NCBI GenBank assembly: GCA_905235775.1
Contig: CAJOMY010000045.1
Coordinates: forward strand, 1-14,503
Direction: 5' to 3'
From: an uncultured Bacteroidales bacterium
Lineage (GTDB): Bacteria > Bacteroidota > Bacteroidia > Bacteroidales > UBA932
DNA length: 14,503 nucleotides
The notes under the pieces were generated by a model. It did not search any database, had not been told where the DNA came from, and was given only the letters and a program-made list of their open reading frames with translations. Shown one piece after another: positions 13,514 to 14,503 of the stretch; the first letter of the stretch is position 1, and the number at the start of each line of letters is the position of its first letter. Made by a program: the position numbers and the translations under genes.

Positions 13514-14074
13514 ATGTCACGAATTGGTAAATTGCCTGTAAGCCTTCCGACCGGCGTGAGCGTGGAGCTCCTCGACGGCAACGTGCTGAAGGTTAAAGGA
13601 CCTCACGGTGAGCTGTCCCAGAAGATAGATCCGGACATCAAGGTTACCGTTGAGGACAATCAGATCAAGTTCGAGCGTCCGACCGACCAGCCCCGCCACC
13701 GTTCCATGCACGGTCTCTACCGTGCCCTGGTGCACAACATGGTCGTCGGCGTGTCCGAGCAGTTCACTACCCAGCAGGAGCTGGTGGGCGTCGGTTACCG
13801 CGTCGCTGTCGCAGGACAGCTGCTGACCTTCTCCCTCGGGTACTCCCACGAGATCCAGCTGATGCTTCCGAAGGAAGTCACCGCCGAAGTCCCCGATGTC
13901 AAGAAGGGCGAGAACCCGAAGCTCGTGCTGAAGAGCTGCGACAAGCAGCTTCTCGGCCAGGTGGCTGCCAAAATCCGTTCTTTCCGCAAGCCTGAGCCGT
14001 ACAAGGGCAAAGGTATCAAGTTCGTCGGCGAGACGCTTCGCCGCAAGGCCGGCAAGACTGCCGCAGCTAAATAA
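13514..14074 (+). CDS. rplF: 50S ribosomal protein L6
   Basis: L6 lies near the sarcin-ricin loop and the factor-binding site of the 50S subunit. The 186-aa protein has the expected two related domains. It starts SRIGKLPVSLPTGV, has KVKGPHGELSQ in domain one and GVGYRVAVAGQLLTFSLGYSH at the start of domain two, and ends with the family signature PEPYKGKGIKFVGETLRRKAGK. The length is slightly above the 175-180 aa usual in many bacteria, within the normal range. Confidence 0.98.
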   Translation: MSRIGKLPVSLPTGVSVELLDGNVLKVKGPHGELSQKIDPDIKVTVEDNQIKFERPTDQPRHRSMHGLYRALVHNMVVGVSEQFTTQQELVGVGYRVAVAGQLLTFSLGYSHEIQLMLPKEVTAEVPDVKKGENPKLVLKSCDKQLLGQVAAKIRSFRKPEPYKGKGIKFVGETLRRKAGKTAAAK

Positions 14075-14075
14075 T

Positions 14076-14081
14076 AGGAGG
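14076..14081 (+). promoter_or_regulatory. Shine-Dalgarno site of rplR
   Basis: A perfect AGGAGG stands 8 nt before the rplR ATG. Such sites are scarce in Bacteroidota, whose starts mostly rely on AT-rich, unstructured leaders, so this one probably strengthens initiation within the long operon transcript. Confidence 0.7.
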
Positions 14082-14089
14082 ATAGAATT

Positions 14090-14452
14090 ATGGCACTTAG
14101 TAGAATTGAAAGAAGAAGAAGGATTCACTTCCGTATACGCAAGAGAGTCAACGGCACCGCCGAGAAGCCTCGCATGGTGGTCTTCCGCAGCAACAAGCAC
14201 ATCTATGTGCAGGTGGTCGACGACGAGCAGGGCAAGACGCTTTGCGCCGCCGCTTCCAACGACAAGGAGCTTGCCGCACAGTGCAAGGGCAAGAACGGTA
14301 TCGAAGCTGCCGCCGTGGTCGGCAAGGCCATCGCGGAGCGCTGCAAGGCGAAGGATATCACCACGGTCTGCTTCGACCGCGGCGGTTATCTTTTCCACGG
14401 TAGGGTTAAAAGTTTGGCAGATGCTGCCCGTGAAGGCGGCCTCGTATTCTAA
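14090..14452 (+). CDS. rplR: 50S ribosomal protein L18
   Basis: L18 binds 5S rRNA together with L5 and attaches it to the large subunit. The 120-aa protein has a basic N-terminus (SRIERRRRIHFRIRKRVNG), the core PRMVVFRSNKHIYVQVVDD, and the C-terminal hallmark FDRGGYLFHGRVKSLADAAREGG. The length is standard. It is preceded by a clear AGGAGG and followed after 11 bp by rpsE. Confidence 0.98.
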   Translation: MALSRIERRRRIHFRIRKRVNGTAEKPRMVVFRSNKHIYVQVVDDEQGKTLCAAASNDKELAAQCKGKNGIEAAAVVGKAIAERCKAKDITTVCFDRGGYLFHGRVKSLADAAREGGLVF

Positions 14453-14463
14453 GAGTTAAGACT

Positions 14464-14503
14464 ATGGCAAATACTAATGTTAAGAGAGTAAAGACGTCTG
14501 ACC
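14464..14503 (+). CDS. rpsE: 30S ribosomal protein S5, first 13 codons (3' end outside window)
   Basis: The window ends 40 bp into this gene. The visible peptide is MANTNVKRVKTSD. It is too short to identify alone, but its start 11 bp after rplR and its resemblance to the short, basic N-terminus that precedes the S5 core in Bacteroidota make S5 the expected product. S5 shapes the mRNA entry tunnel and decoding fidelity. Confidence 0.85.
   Translation, partial: MANTNVKRVKTSD

Overview
The window reads as a chromosomal segment of a GC-rich member of the Bacteroidota, most likely order Bacteroidales. The evidence is lineage-typical genes (DUF4270 lipoprotein, a short GT5 'glycogen synthase', DUF3098 between ftsX and uppP, a DUF4294 protein) and intergenic promoters of the Bacteroidetes type (TTG/TTTG, spacer of about 19-20, then TAnnTTTG). 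Genus cannot be fixed from the sequence alone. I see no phage, IS element, CRISPR array, tRNA or rRNA.

Layout. 1-497: 3' end of rpsC (S3), followed by a hairpin terminator with a good promoter overlapping it. 593-3999: a compact plus-strand run of a TlpA-like thioredoxin lipoprotein, uvrC and pnuC, with overlapping reading frames. 4072-4377: acpP with its own promoter and a strong terminator. 4386-6867 (minus): a truncated GT5 protein followed by a DUF4270 lipoprotein. 6868-6938: a 71-bp divergent promoter region. 6939-9612 (plus): ftsX, DUF3098, uppP and an LpxH-like hydrolase, a cell-envelope group. 9563-10288 (minus): a DUF4294 exported protein convergent with lpxH. 10289-10598: a gene-free stretch with a 22-bp inverted repeat and the promoter for the ribosomal genes. 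10599-14503: rplP-rpmC-rpsQ-rplN-rplX-rplE-rpsN-rpsH-rplF-rplR-rpsE (partial), in the standard S10/spc order.

The main point of interest is architectural. In nearly all bacteria rpsC is followed directly by rplP. Here the two are separated by about 10.1 kb carrying eleven housekeeping or lineage-core genes. The upstream half of the S10 cluster ends with its own terminator and the downstream half restarts from its own promoter, so the cluster looks like two transcription units created by a chromosomal rearrangement, unless the assembly is chimeric. Other usual Bacteroidales neighbours (fabF after acpP, truB after uppP) are also absent, which fits a rearranged region.

Functionally the intervening genes are ordinary: redox folding (TlpA-like), nucleotide excision repair (UvrC), pyridine nucleotide or vitamin uptake (PnuC), fatty acid synthesis (AcpP), division-linked murein hydrolase control (FtsX), undecaprenyl phosphate recycling (UppP) and lipid A synthesis (LpxH). 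I found no convincing new defence, mobile or secondary-metabolite system.
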